Origin: CAMYMQ01 sp963730305
Lineage (GTDB): Bacteria; Pseudomonadota; Alphaproteobacteria; Bin65
DNA length: 64,000 nt
Reading direction: 5' to 3'
Assembly: GCA_963730305.1 (NCBI GenBank)
Contig: CAVSRB010000006.1
Span: forward strand, 62,001 to 126,000
This document shows positions 20,123 to 29,849 of the stretch, piece by piece. The position numbers and the translations under genes were made by a program. The notes under the pieces are model-generated. The model ran no database searches. It saw only the letters and a program-made list of their open reading frames with translations, and was not told the DNA's origin. How positions within the stretch are numbered: position 1 is the stretch's first letter; every line of letters starts with the position of its first letter.

Positions 20123-21316
20123 CTACAGCCGCTGACCCTTCGGGCACTTCTGCCAGTAGGAGTCCTTCTGCATGTGCATCACGATGCCGGTCGTCTTGAT
20201 CGTCGGCTTGCCATTCGGGCCGATGACGACCTCGCGCTTGTACCAGTTCTGGATCGGCACGCCGTTGACGTTGAAGGCCATCTCTCCCTTGATCGTCGGG
20301 AAGGGCGTGTGCCGCAGCGCCTTCGACAGCGCGAGCAGGTTGCCGAGCTTGCCGCCGACCTTCTTGACCGCCGCTGCAAGGACCTGCGCACCGTCATAGG
20401 CGTGGGCGGCGTACCACGACGGGTGGCGGCCGTACTTGGCGGTGAAGTCCTTGACGAAGCGCTGATTGGCGGCGCTGGTGCCTTCGGGCTTCCACGGCGC
20501 GGTGTGGTAGGTGCCGACTGCCGCCGTCCCCATCGGATGGAGCGTCAGGAAGTCGACAACGGCGACAGAGTAGAGCTTGATCTGCTTGTTGGTGCCCGAC
20601 GCGGTCCACTGTTTGAACAGGGAAATTCCCATGCCGCCCGGCGCGAACACGAAGACGGCCTGGGGCTTCGCCGCGCGAATCCGCGAGATCTCCGCCTGGA
20701 AGTCGGTCTGGCCGAGCTTGAACAGGGTCTGGCCAATGATCTTGCCGCTCTTGTAGAAGCGCTTGAAGCCCGCGAACATGTCCTTGCCGGCCTGGTAGTT
20801 GGGCGCGAGCATGTACACCGACTTGATGCCCTCCTTGGTCATCAGCTGGCCCATCAATTCGGCGAACTGGTCGTTGTTGAACGACGTCGCCAGGAAAAGC
20901 TTGTTGCACTGCTTGCCCGCCATCGGCCCCGCGCCGGCGTTGGTGGTCAGCATGATGCGACCGGCCCGGGTGACGACGCGCTGGACCGGCATCAGGATGT
21001 TCGACCAGATGATCCCGGCGACGACCTGGACCTTGTCGCTCGTCAGCATCTTGCGGGCGACCCGGAGGCCGACGTCGGGCTTCCGTTGATCGTCGCCGAT
21101 GAACAGCTTCATCGGAACGCCCGCGAACTTGTCACCGTCCTTCTTCCAGCCCTCGTGCTCCAGGCCGAGCTTGAAGCCGTTCAGCTGCTCCTTGCCGATG
21201 ATCGCCGCGCCGCCGGACAAGGTGTTGATGAAGCCGATGCGCAGTTCCTCCGCCCCGGCCGCGGTCGTCGCCAAGGCCCCGGCGATGGCGACGCCAACCA
21301 ACAAACCCTTCTTCAT
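20123..21316 (-). CDS. ABC transporter substrate-binding protein (branched-chain amino acid/amide type)
   Basis: A 397-residue periplasmic protein with signal peptide KKGLLVGVAIAGALATTAAGA and a type I periplasmic-binding fold of the LivJ/UrtA family (RIGFINTLSGGAAIIGKEQL, then LYSVAVVDFLTLHPMG and WYAAHAYDGAQVLAAA). It lies 55 bases before the monooxygenase gene and probably delivers its substrate. The membrane and ATPase subunits are not encoded nearby, so it must use components encoded elsewhere. Confidence 0.88.
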   Translation of the reverse strand: MKKGLLVGVAIAGALATTAAGAEELRIGFINTLSGGAAIIGKEQLNGFKLGLEHEGWKKDGDKFAGVPMKLFIGDDQRKPDVGLRVARKMLTSDKVQVVAGIIWSNILMPVQRVVTRAGRIMLTTNAGAGPMAGKQCNKLFLATSFNNDQFAELMGQLMTKEGIKSVYMLAPNYQAGKDMFAGFKRFYKSGKIIGQTLFKLGQTDFQAEISRIRAAKPQAVFVFAPGGMGISLFKQWTASGTNKQIKLYSVAVVDFLTLHPMGTAAVGTYHTAPWKPEGTSAANQRFVKDFTAKYGRHPSWYAAHAYDGAQVLAAAVKKVGGKLGNLLALSKALRHTPFPTIKGEMAFNVNGVPIQNWYKREVVIGPNGKPTIKTTGIVMHMQKDSYWQKCPKGQRL

Positions 21317-21500
21317 GTCAAATCTCCCATTTTCGCTTTGAGCCTCGTCCTGTCCGCTCCGGCGCTACCATGCTGACTGCAGGCGGGGCCGGTTGCGGTC
21401 CTCTTGTTGCGAATCCACGACACCGATAGGCCGCGGTCCGGATAGACAATGCCAATTCGATCAATACTTGGCCACGAGGCAGGGGTCTTGTCCCGCCGTC

Positions 21501-22415
21501 TCAGATTGGCCCGGGCAAGCCCGCTTCCGTCGGTCGATGCGGCGGCGGTGGCCGGTGTATGTCGAGTGCCCGCCGATAGACACCCGGCGGCGCGCCGAAG
21601 TGGCGCCGGAAGAAGCGGGTGAAATTGGCCTGCTCGCTGAAGCCGAGGCCGATCGAGAGGTCGGCGAGCGAGACGTCGTCGCGTTCGAGCGCAGACGCCG
21701 CGTGCTCGACCCGGCAATGATTGGCGAACAAGGTCGGCGACATGCCGGTGCTCGCCTTGAAACTGGCGAAGAAGCGGGGCCGCGACATGCCGACCTCCCG
21801 CGCGACCGTCCCCAATTCGGCGACCCATCCGTTCCGGTCGCCGATGATCTCGAGCGCCTGCCGAATCCGGGCGTCGGGCAGGGCGGAGAAGCTGGCCCGT
21901 TCGGGCCTAGTCGCGTCGTCGCTCAGCAGCCGCGACAGGATCGCGGCGATCAGCGGCCCGACCGCGCCGTTCGCCGCGGCGGGCGGGACGGTCAGCGTTT
22001 CGAGGAGCTCGTTCCTCGCTCTTTTGAGGTCCGGCGCAAGAACGATCGCGGGGTCGTCGAACAACCGCTGGGCGACGGCTAGCTTGGGTTCGCGGAAGGT
22101 GGCACCGAGCCACGAGGGCTCGATGTAGAGCGCCAGGATAGTCACGGGCCAGCGGTCGCCGTGCTCGCCGAGGTGGTGGCGCTCCCAGGGATTGATCAGA
22201 ACGGCCGTGTCGTCGGTCAGCCGCCAGGTTCGATCGCCGACGTAACAGGAGACGTCCGGGCCACCGGCCTTGAACAGGACGTGGCAATGATGGTGGACGT
22301 GCGGAGCCATTGGCGCCGGGATGCCGATCGCGGCGACCCGGCCGAAGTCCCCGTGCGCAACCCGGCATACAGGCCTGGACTCGCGAGGCTGCCCGGACAA
22401 TCCGTCCTCCTCCAC
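21501..22415 (-). CDS. AraC-family transcriptional regulator
   Basis: A 304-residue protein with an N-terminal AraC-type cupin sensing domain (HVHHHCHVLFKAGG, then INPWERHHLGEHG) and a C-terminal double helix-turn-helix (about residues 200-285; SRPRFFASFKASTGMSP and LADLSIGLGFSEQANFTRFF). It is the first gene on the strand leading into the monooxygenase operon and is its likely activator. The 184-base gap to the binding-protein gene holds no recognisable gene. Confidence 0.85.
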   Translation of the reverse strand: MEEDGLSGQPRESRPVCRVAHGDFGRVAAIGIPAPMAPHVHHHCHVLFKAGGPDVSCYVGDRTWRLTDDTAVLINPWERHHLGEHGDRWPVTILALYIEPSWLGATFREPKLAVAQRLFDDPAIVLAPDLKRARNELLETLTVPPAAANGAVGPLIAAILSRLLSDDATRPERASFSALPDARIRQALEIIGDRNGWVAELGTVAREVGMSRPRFFASFKASTGMSPTLFANHCRVEHAASALERDDVSLADLSIGLGFSEQANFTRFFRRHFGAPPGVYRRALDIHRPPPPHRPTEAGLPGPI

Positions 22416-22440
22416 CGCCCCATCGGCGACCCAGCGGCAA

Positions 22441-22461
22441 TTAGCTTTGGCGCCAAGCTAA
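22441..22461. promoter_or_regulatory. Inverted repeat upstream of the AraC gene (candidate operator)
   Basis: A perfect 7-base inverted repeat, TTAGCTT-N7-AAGCTAA, centred about 36 bases before the AraC-family start codon, in the 110-base gap between that gene and phnN. The size and place suit an autoregulatory operator, but no second copy was seen. Confidence 0.4.
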
Positions 22462-22525
22462 ATCGTAGGGCGGTTTGGCGTTGCGAGGCAAGCAGGATCG
22501 AGCGGGGCGGGGACGGGCGGGACGG

Positions 22526-23104
22526 TTACGCTTCGCGCAGTGCCGACACGAAGCGGGCGATGGCGGGTTCGAGCGCGCCGCCGTTGTCGATCGTCGTCAC
22601 GTCGGGACCGTCGACCGCCACCGCCGCGGCGCGTTCCAGCCGCGCAGCGATGTCCTCCGGCGTCTCGCGGCCCCGGTCACGCAGCCGCTCCATGGCGACG
22701 GCCGCCGGGACGACGACCTCGATGACCCGGGTCGCCGCATATCGTTCGCGCGCAACGCCGATGACGCTGCGCGAGACGTTGACCACGACGCGCTTGCCGG
22801 TGTCGATCAGCCCGTCGATTGCGGCGGGAATGCCGTAGGAGAGACCGTGGCTCTGCCAACTCAACGCGAAGGCGCCCCCGCGCCGTCGGCGCTCGAACTC
22901 TTCGGGTGTGGTGCTCTCGAAGTCTTCCGAACCGGCATGGGGCGGGCGGGTGATCACGCGCCGGGGAAAAGCATAGTCGCCGTCGTCGCCCAATTGCCGG
23001 CGCGCCGCGCCGATCAGCGTGTCCTTGCCGGCGCCGCTCGCGCCGACCACCAGGAACAGGCGGCCCGTTCCGACGATTGCGGCGGTGCCCGGCGGCGCGG
23101 TCAT
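22526..23104 (-). CDS. phnN: Ribose 1,5-bisphosphate phosphokinase PhnN
   Basis: A 192-residue guanylate-kinase-like P-loop kinase with Walker A VVGASGAGKDT and the family pattern PRRVITRPPHAGSEDFEST. PhnN converts ribose 1,5-bisphosphate to PRPP, which recycles the C-P lyase by-product. ATG 23104 overlaps the stop of the HD-protein gene by four bases, so they are coupled. It is the last gene of the phnM-side operon. Confidence 0.9.
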   Translation of the reverse strand: MTAPPGTAAIVGTGRLFLVVGASGAGKDTLIGAARRQLGDDGDYAFPRRVITRPPHAGSEDFESTTPEEFERRRRGGAFALSWQSHGLSYGIPAAIDGLIDTGKRVVVNVSRSVIGVARERYAATRVIEVVVPAAVAMERLRDRGRETPEDIAARLERAAAVAVDGPDVTTIDNGGALEPAIARFVSALREA

Positions 23105-23646
23105 GTCGTACGGCAGTCCTGGAGGATCGTGACGAAATGGTCGAGGGCCGGCGTCCGGCCTTCGGGGTCCTTGGCCAGGTCGTCCCAGCGGCGCAGCGCG
23201 ATCGCGTCCTCGGCGAAGGGCCTGGCCAGGAACGCCTCCGCCGCCTCGCGGGTCATCGGCCCGCCCTGGACCGCCATGCTCACCTTCGATGCGCGGGAGA
23301 GGTGGTCCCAATAGCCCGCTTCGAGCGCGCACAGGCAGCGCTTGGCGGTGACGTGGAGCCGGATCGGCTCGGTCACCGCGGCCGGGAACCAGGTCGCGAG
23401 CCAGTCGGCGCCGCGATCCTCGTGTCGCCAGTCGAGTCCGCGGTCGGCCATCCCTTCGTCGCCGCCGTCGACCAGATGGCCGATGTCGTGCAGCAGCGCA
23501 GCGCCGATCAGGGCCGCGTCGGCTCCGGCGGCCTCGGCGAGCGTCGCCGCCTGCAGCGCATGGGCGAGCTGGTTCACCGCCTCGCCGCCATAACGTTCGG
23601 CACCGAAGGCTTCGAACAGGGGCACGATTTCGTCGCGAATATCCAT
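23101..23646 (-). CDS. Phosphonate-associated HD-domain protein (PhnZ-like diiron oxygenase family)
   Basis: A 181-residue HD-fold protein. Metal and active-site candidates are Tyr19 and Glu22 (RYGGEAV), His29, His53-Asp54 (LLHDIGH), His75, His98 and Asp156. The Tyr-x2-Glu pair upstream of the HD motif, with this spacing, is what I recall of PhnZ, which cleaves the C-P bond of hydroxylated aminoethylphosphonate with O2. Related HD proteins are common in C-P lyase operons with unproven roles. No PhnY-type partner dioxygenase lies beside it, so oxygenase activity is inference. Confidence 0.8.
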   Translation of the reverse strand: MDIRDEIVPLFEAFGAERYGGEAVNQLAHALQAATLAEAAGADAALIGAALLHDIGHLVDGGDEGMADRGLDWRHEDRGADWLATWFPAAVTEPIRLHVTAKRCLCALEAGYWDHLSRASKVSMAVQGGPMTREAAEAFLARPFAEDAIALRRWDDLAKDPEGRTPALDHFVTILQDCRTT

Positions 23647-23649
23647 CGA

Positions 23650-24795
23650 TCAGGTGACCCTTCTGCCTTGGCGCCACACTTCGCGCACGATCGGTGACCC
23701 GTTGACGACCCGGACCCGGACCAGATCCGCGCGCTTGCCGGGGGCGATCTCGCCGCGGTCGTCGAGACCGACGGCCCGCGCCGGATGGAGGCTGACCCGG
23801 TTGACCGCCTCGGCGATGTCCAGGCCGTCGACCGCCTCGGGCAACCGGAACGCCGCCTGGATCAGGCTCGCCGGAACGTAGTCCGACGACAGGATGTCGA
23901 GCAGTCCCGCGCGGGCGAGATCGAGCGCCGAGACGTTGCCGGAATGGGACCGCCCGCGCACGACATTGGGCGCGCCCATCAGCACCGACAGGCCGTGCTC
24001 GCGCGACCAGGCGGCGGCGTCGAGCGAGGTCGGGAATTCGGCAATCGCCATGTCGTCGGCGACGGCTTCCTCGACATGCTCGCGGGTGGTGTCGTCGTGG
24101 CTTGCGAGCGCGATGTTCCGCTCGCGGCACATCGCCACGATCGCCTTGCGGTGCCGGTCGCTGTTGCGGGTCTGCTGTTCGCGTCGCTTGTCGACGAAGT
24201 CGTCGAGCGCGTCGCCCTTCAGGTTGTACTTGCCGCCGTAGTATTCGGCGAACTTCTCCAGGCTGGTGAACTGGCGCTGCCCCGGCGTGTGGTCCATGAC
24301 CGAGACCAGGTTGACTCGCTCGTGCCCGGCGAAGGCGGCGAACTGGTCCGACGTGTTGTCGCAGCACACCTCGCAGCGCAGGTGGATGCGGTGGTCGGCG
24401 CGCAGCACGTCGGCGTCGTCGGCATCGTCGATGGAGCTGATGATGTCGTCGATATGGCCGGCGATGGTGCCTTCGTGGTCCCACTCGCCGACGCGCAAGG
24501 CGTCGAACACGGTCGTGATTCCGGCGGCGACCAGCTCGGCGTCGTGGGCGATCAGCGCCGGCGCGAATGGCCAGACGACGCCCGGCCGGGGAATGACGTG
24601 GCGCTCGAGATTGTCGGTGTGGAGCTCGACGAGCCCAGGCAGCAGCCAGTCGCCGTCCCAGTCGTCCGCCGGGGCGGCGGTCGCGCCCGGGGTGACCTCG
24701 GCGATGGTCCCGTCGCGCACGAGAACCGTCCCGTCGACGATGTCGTCGGCGGTGACGATCCGGGCGTTGGATATAGCGAATTCGGTGGCGGGCAT
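23650..24795 (-). CDS. phnM: Alpha-D-ribose 1-methylphosphonate 5-triphosphate diphosphatase PhnM
   Basis: A 381-residue amidohydrolase-fold enzyme. Metal motif is VELHTDNLERH, with further signatures in VSVMDHTPGQRQF, IALASHDDTTREH and SSDYVPASLI. PhnM removes pyrophosphate from the phosphonylated ribose triphosphate made by PhnI/G/H/L. ATG 24795 (MPATEFAISNARIV) is chosen as the conserved start; in-frame codons upstream add an unconserved tail. It lies 3 bases before the HD-protein gene. Confidence 0.93.
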   Translation of the reverse strand: MPATEFAISNARIVTADDIVDGTVLVRDGTIAEVTPGATAAPADDWDGDWLLPGLVELHTDNLERHVIPRPGVVWPFAPALIAHDAELVAAGITTVFDALRVGEWDHEGTIAGHIDDIISSIDDADDADVLRADHRIHLRCEVCCDNTSDQFAAFAGHERVNLVSVMDHTPGQRQFTSLEKFAEYYGGKYNLKGDALDDFVDKRREQQTRNSDRHRKAIVAMCRERNIALASHDDTTREHVEEAVADDMAIAEFPTSLDAAAWSREHGLSVLMGAPNVVRGRSHSGNVSALDLARAGLLDILSSDYVPASLIQAAFRLPEAVDGLDIAEAVNRVSLHPARAVGLDDRGEIAPGKRADLVRVRVVNGSPIVREVWRQGRRVT

Positions 24796-24864
24796 GGGGC
24801 GGCGGCTGGATGGAGGCCCTTGGTACGGCCGGTACGGTGTCGGCACCGTGACGGGTGCATGAAA

Positions 24865-25593
24865 TTAATATGACGTCGGCGCGGTTCCCGTTAACGCGAA
24901 CCGCTCGATGGTGCGGAAGCGGGCGCCGGGCTCTTCCTCCATGAACAAGGTGATGGCGTCGATGACCAGCGGGTCGCGGATCGCACCAGCCGCAAGATCG
25001 GCTACGGCGCGCTGGAGATGGTCGGCGTCGCCGTCCTCGACGGGGCCGGTCAGCGTCATGTGGAACCGATACTCCTCGAACACATAAGGATAGTGCCAGC
25101 GGTCGAGAAGGGCTCGCTGGCGGTTGGACAGCCCGGCGCGGCGGCGGTCGCGGTCGGCTGCCGACAACGGCGCCGCGAACGGGTGGAAGCTCTCCGTGCA
25201 GGCGTCCGCCAGCGCGCCGACCCCGGATGACGGTCGGGCAAGCGTCAGCGCGAGGAAGCTGCCCAGGCGGGAAGGGACGAGCCGACCGGCGCGGACGGGC
25301 GGGCGCGCCGCCGCGAACGCTGCGAGGGCGTCGACAAGTTGCACGACTGTCGTGCCGCCGCGCAGCGCGAACGGCGCCTTCAGCGTGGCATGGAACCCAT
25401 ATCGTCGCGGCGACGCCGTCAGGTCGGCAAGCCGCCCGGCGTCGATGCCGTCGACCGGCGGCTGTTCCAGCGCCGTATCGGTCCACGCGTCACGTCCGAG
25501 CCAGCGGCTGCCGAACCGGTCCAGGTCGCTGCCGGGCGGCGGCGCGAAATAGACGGCGTAGCGAGGCGGGCTGGCTGCGGGTCGGCCGGGCAT
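24865..25593 (-). CDS. DUF1045 family phosphonate-metabolism protein (2H phosphoesterase-like)
   Basis: A 242-residue protein with the two His-x-Thr-type motifs of the 2H superfamily, GFHATLKAP and RFHMTLTGP. This family is nearly always found in phosphonate operons and is thought to act on ribose phosphate intermediates; no phnP gene is present here, so it could be a functional substitute. It is first in the minus-strand DUF1045-phnM-HD-phnN operon, divergent from phnC. The 154-base divergent spacer lacks a convincing Pho box. Confidence 0.82.
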   Translation of the reverse strand: MPGRPAASPPRYAVYFAPPPGSDLDRFGSRWLGRDAWTDTALEQPPVDGIDAGRLADLTASPRRYGFHATLKAPFALRGGTTVVQLVDALAAFAAARPPVRAGRLVPSRLGSFLALTLARPSSGVGALADACTESFHPFAAPLSAADRDRRRAGLSNRQRALLDRWHYPYVFEEYRFHMTLTGPVEDGDADHLQRAVADLAAGAIRDPLVIDAITLFMEEEPGARFRTIERFALTGTAPTSY

Positions 25594-25747
25594 GAGTCGA
25601 GCGCCTGGGGGATGAACGGGGCGTCGCTACCACGGGCGCTGCGCGCGCGCCACCAAATCACAAAACCGTAATGCCCCCGTCACACCACCGAAATTCAACT
25701 CGCGTACGACCAGATCAATCAAACGCTCCAACCGGCAGCGGCACCCA

Positions 25748-26620
<873 letters not shown>

Positions 26621-26698
26621 GTAGCAGGTGGCGCAGAACCGCGGGCGCCGCACGATTTCGGTCGGCGCCAATCCAAAAAGCAATGCGAGGAGAGAGCC

Positions 26699-27685
26699 AT
26701 GTTGCGTAAGTCGCTGACCGCGCTGGTTGTCGCGGGCGTCACCTTCGGTGCGTCCTCGGTGCTGGCCAAGGACATGAAGGAAGTCCGGTTCGGCATCATT
26801 TCCACCGAGTCGACGCTGAACCTGCAGAAGATCTGGGAGCCGTTCCTGAAGGCCCTCAGCGCGAAGATGGGCCGCAAGGTGAAGGGCCTCTATGCGTCGG
26901 ACTATGCCGGCGTGATCGAGGCGATGCGGTTCAAGAAGGTCGAGCTCGCCTGGTTCGGCAACCGCTCGGCGATCGCGGCCGTCGACCGCTCGGGCGGCGA
27001 GGTCTTCGCCCAGACCGTCGATAGCGAGGGCAATCCCGGCTACTGGTCGCTGCTGGTTACCTACCAGGGCAGCAAGCTGAACTCGGTCAAGGATGCGCTG
27101 AACTGCAAGTCGTGCACCTTCTGCAACGGCGATCCGAACTCGACGTCGGGCTTCGCCGTGCCCGGCTACTACATCTTCGCGCTCAACAAGGTCGAGCCGC
27201 GCAAGCAGTTCAAGCGGGTCACCAACGCGAGCCACGAGGCGAACCTGCTCTCGGTCACCACCAAGCGGTGCGACTTCGCCACCAACAATACCGAGAACAT
27301 GCGCCGGTTCGAGAAGACCTATCCGGCCAAGGCGAAGCTGGTGAAGGTGCTGTGGAAGTCGCCGCTGATCCCGTCCGACCCGCTGGTGTGGCGGAAGGAC
27401 CTGCCGGCCGACCTCAAGGCAGACATCAAGAAGGCGATCCTCGGCTTCGGCAAGACCGGCCCGAACGCCGCGCAGGAAAAGAAGCTGCTCGCCGCACTCC
27501 AGTGGGCGCCGTTCCGCGCCTCGTCCAACGCCCAGCTCGCGCCGATCCGCCGCATCATCCTGTTCAAGGCCAAGCTGAAGATCCAGCGCAAGGCCAAGGG
27601 TCGCGCCATGACCGCCGACGAGAAGAAGATGGTCATGGAGATCGACGCCAAGCTGAAGAAGCTCGAAGCCAGCACCAGCAACTAA
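26699..27685 (+). CDS. phnD: Phosphonate ABC transporter substrate-binding protein PhnD
   Basis: A 328-residue periplasmic protein with signal peptide (cleavage near SSVLAKD) and the PhnD-type type II fold (VRFGIISTESTLNLQKIWEP, ELAWFGNRSAI, NGDPNSTSGFAVPG). A strong Shine-Dalgarno (GCGAGGAGAG) precedes ATG 26699. Two cysteines in CKSCTFC are unusual and could form a disulfide. It captures phosphonates for PhnCE. A stem-loop directly follows the gene. Confidence 0.93.
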   Translation: MLRKSLTALVVAGVTFGASSVLAKDMKEVRFGIISTESTLNLQKIWEPFLKALSAKMGRKVKGLYASDYAGVIEAMRFKKVELAWFGNRSAIAAVDRSGGEVFAQTVDSEGNPGYWSLLVTYQGSKLNSVKDALNCKSCTFCNGDPNSTSGFAVPGYYIFALNKVEPRKQFKRVTNASHEANLLSVTTKRCDFATNNTENMRRFEKTYPAKAKLVKVLWKSPLIPSDPLVWRKDLPADLKADIKKAILGFGKTGPNAAQEKKLLAALQWAPFRASSNAQLAPIRRIILFKAKLKIQRKAKGRAMTADEKKMVMEIDAKLKKLEASTSN

Positions 27686-27719
27686 GCTGACGCCGGTCTT
27701 CCGCATCGACACGGTGGCA

Positions 27720-27758
27720 CCGGGGCCGCGCGGCAGCGCGCGGCCCCGGAACTATTTT
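27720..27758 (+). terminator. Rho-independent-type stem-loop between phnD and phnE
   Basis: A perfect 12-bp GC stem (27720-27731 with 27738-27749), a 6-base loop and then AACTATTTTT. It lies between the stop of phnD and the start of phnE, so it would cut transcription partly and leave more mRNA for the binding protein than for the permease. Confidence 0.75.
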
Positions 27759-27773
27759 TCGGGGGCATAGACG

Positions 27774-28596
27774 ATGAACACGATTCGATCGGGCCACGCA
27801 CTGCCGGCGCGGTCGCCGCTCGAGCTGCCGCCACGGAACCCGCGGCGCACGGCGATGCAAGTGATCGGCTGGGGGCTGTTCTTCCTGATCATCTACTGGG
27901 GCTGGATCGGCGCGGAGATCAAACCGCTCGAGCTGCTCAACAGCCGCGAAAACATCGCCACCCTCGCCAACGACTTTCTCAGGCCGAACTTCGAGGACTG
28001 GCGCCTCTACCTGCACGACATGGCGATCACGATGGACATCGCCGTCTGGGGAACGTTGCTGTCGATCATCTGCGCCGTGCCCCTGGGCCTGCTCTGCTCG
28101 GGCAATGTCGCGCCGGTCTGGGTCACCTTCCCGACCCGGCGGTTGATGGACGCCCTGCGTGCGATCAACGAGTTCGTCTTCGCGCTGCTGTTCGTCGCCG
28201 CGGTTGGGACTTGGGCCGTTCGCCGGCATGCTGGCGATCTTCGTCCACACCACCGGCGTCCTGGCGAAGCTGTTCTCCGAGGCGGTCGAGGCGATCGATC
28301 CGCGGCCGGTCGAGGGCATCCGGGCGACCGGTGCGAGCAAGGTCGAGGAGATCGTCTACGGCGTCATCCCGCAGGTGATCCCGCTCTGGGTCTCCTATGC
28401 GCTCTATCGGTTCGAGACCAACGTGCGGTCGGCGACGGTGATCGGCATCGTCGGCGGCGGCGGTATCGGCTTCGTTCTCAACGAGTCGATCCGCGGCTTC
28501 TACTACGACCGGGCCAGCGCGATCATGATCATCATCATCCTGTCGGTTTCGGCGCTCGACATCATCTCCGGGTTCATCCGCCGCCGCTTCATCTGA
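27774..28596 (+). pseudogene. phnE: Phosphonate ABC transporter permease PhnE, broken by a single extra base
   Basis: The first part carries a cytoplasmic tail, a hydrophobic helix (VIGWGLFFLIIYWGWIGAEI) and the transmembrane domain start (DIAVWGTLLSIICAVPLGLL). After FVFALLFVAAVG the frame breaks. Removing base 28209 gives LGPFAGMLAIFVHTTGVLAK, followed by the EAA-type loop (EAVEAIDPRPVEGIRATGAS) and final helices to FIRRRFI. The restored length, about 273 residues, is normal for PhnE. It is the only permease gene in the locus, so a true lesion would disable uptake. A sequencing error is likely. Confidence 0.87.
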
Positions 28597-28611
28597 CCGC
28601 CGGCCAATGCC

Positions 28612-29139
28612 TCATGGCTTTCGCATGAACAGGACCGGCAGGGCGGCTCCGGTCGGCGTCGCCATCGTGCCCGGTTCGATCGGCCTATAGCCCAGCCGCT
28701 CGTATAGCGGCACCGCATTGAGGTTCGCGCGCACGAAATAGCGGGGATAGCCGGCGTCGAGCGCCTCTCGTTCCGCCTTGCCGACCAGCCAGGCGGCGAG
28801 GCCGCGCCGGGTCAGCGCCGGGTCGACGAAGACCTTGCGGATGCGCGCCGTATCCGGTGGCTCGTCCAGCGGCAGCCAGCCGGCTGTCGCGACCGGCGCG
28901 CCGCCGAGCAGGGCGACGGTCAGGTTGCTCCGGTCGAGATCGGCCGGATAGTCTGCGGACCGGATCAGCGCTTCGTGGCCTGCGATCTGGTCGTCCGAGT
29001 GCGCGTCTCGGCCCAGGACGGCGAAGGCGCGGACGTGCAATTCGACGACGGCCGCCAGGTCCTCCGGTCGGTAGCGGCGCCAGGTCAGGCCCGGCAGGTC
29101 GGGTGGTCGTTGCGTCGGCGCGCGTCGGCCGCCGGTCAT
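28612..29139 (-). CDS. GNAT-family N-acetyltransferase in the C-P lyase operon
   Basis: A 175-residue GNAT fold: acetyl-CoA-binding region RKVFVDPALTRRGLAAWLVG and the C-terminal VPLYERLGYRPIEPG. It overlaps the stop of phnL by four bases, so it is the last gene of the phnGHIJKL operon. Acetyltransferases at this position (PhnO in other operons) acetylate aminoalkylphosphonates. Sequence similarity to PhnO itself is not obvious, so that role is only suggested by context. Confidence 0.8.
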   Translation of the reverse strand: MTGGRRAPTQRPPDLPGLTWRRYRPEDLAAVVELHVRAFAVLGRDAHSDDQIAGHEALIRSADYPADLDRSNLTVALLGGAPVATAGWLPLDEPPDTARIRKVFVDPALTRRGLAAWLVGKAEREALDAGYPRYFVRANLNAVPLYERLGYRPIEPGTMATPTGAALPVLFMRKP

Positions 29140-29849
29140 GCCGCGGCGCGGATCGCCTCGATGTCGAGCGTCCGCGTGGCGACGGCGCTGCGCACTTCGG
29201 CGTCGTGGAAGATGCCGACGATCGCCGCGCCGCGTTTGCGGGCCTCGTCAATGAGGGCGACCACCGTGTCGCGGTTCGCGGCGTCGAGCGAGGCGGTCGG
29301 CTCGTCGAGCAGCAGGATCGGATAGTCCGCGACGAACCCGCGCGCGACGTTGACGCGCTGCTGTTCGCCGCCGGAGAAGGTCGCGGGCGGCAGGGTCCAC
29401 AGGCGCTCGGGCACGTTCAGGCGGGCGAGCATCGCGCCGGCGCGTTCGGCGGCTTCGGAGCGATCCACGCCCAAGACCCGCAGCGGCTCGGCGACGACGT
29501 CGAGCGTCGGCACCCGGGGCACGACGCGCAGGAACTGGCTGACGTAGCCGACCGTGCGGCGGCGCACGGCCAGGATGGTCCGCGGCGACGCCGTGGCCAG
29601 ATCGATCCATTCGTCGTCGTGGCGGATGCCGATGCGCCCGGTCGAACAGCGGTAGTTGCCGTAGATCATCCGCATCAGCGTGCTCTTGCCGGCGCCCGAC
29701 GGCCCGACCAGCGCGACGCATTCGCCGGCGGTGACCGAGAAGTCGACCCGATCGAGCACCGGCAGCGTGATACCGCCCTGGGCGTGCAAGGTGAATGCCT
29801 TGGACACGTTGGCCAGATCGATCCGGAGGGAGGTGTCTTGTGCGGTCAT
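29136..29849 (-). CDS. phnL: C-P lyase subunit/ABC-type ATPase PhnL
   Basis: A 237-residue ABC-type ATPase: Walker A GPSGAGKST, PhnL-typical YGNYRCSTGRI and VGYVSQFLRVVPRVPTLDVV, signature FSGGEQQR, Walker B ILLLDEPTASLD. PhnL works with PhnG/H/I to attach the phosphonate to the ribose of ATP. ATG 29849 overlaps the stop of phnK (ATGA). Confidence 0.93.
   Translation of the reverse strand: MTAQDTSLRIDLANVSKAFTLHAQGGITLPVLDRVDFSVTAGECVALVGPSGAGKSTLMRMIYGNYRCSTGRIGIRHDDEWIDLATASPRTILAVRRRTVGYVSQFLRVVPRVPTLDVVAEPLRVLGVDRSEAAERAGAMLARLNVPERLWTLPPATFSGGEQQRVNVARGFVADYPILLLDEPTASLDAANRDTVVALIDEARKRGAAIVGIFHDAEVRSAVATRTLDIEAIRAAA

Noticed and set aside
17941..20199. Long open frame on the plus strand opposite the HpaB-type gene
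   Set aside because: It is antisense to a well-conserved enzyme, rich in Arg/Asp/Gly as expected for the complement of GC-rich codons, and has no recognisable motif.
25594..25747. Possible Pho box between DUF1045 and phnC genes
   Set aside because: GTCAC-like fragments exist, but no two half-sites with the expected 11-base spacing were found.
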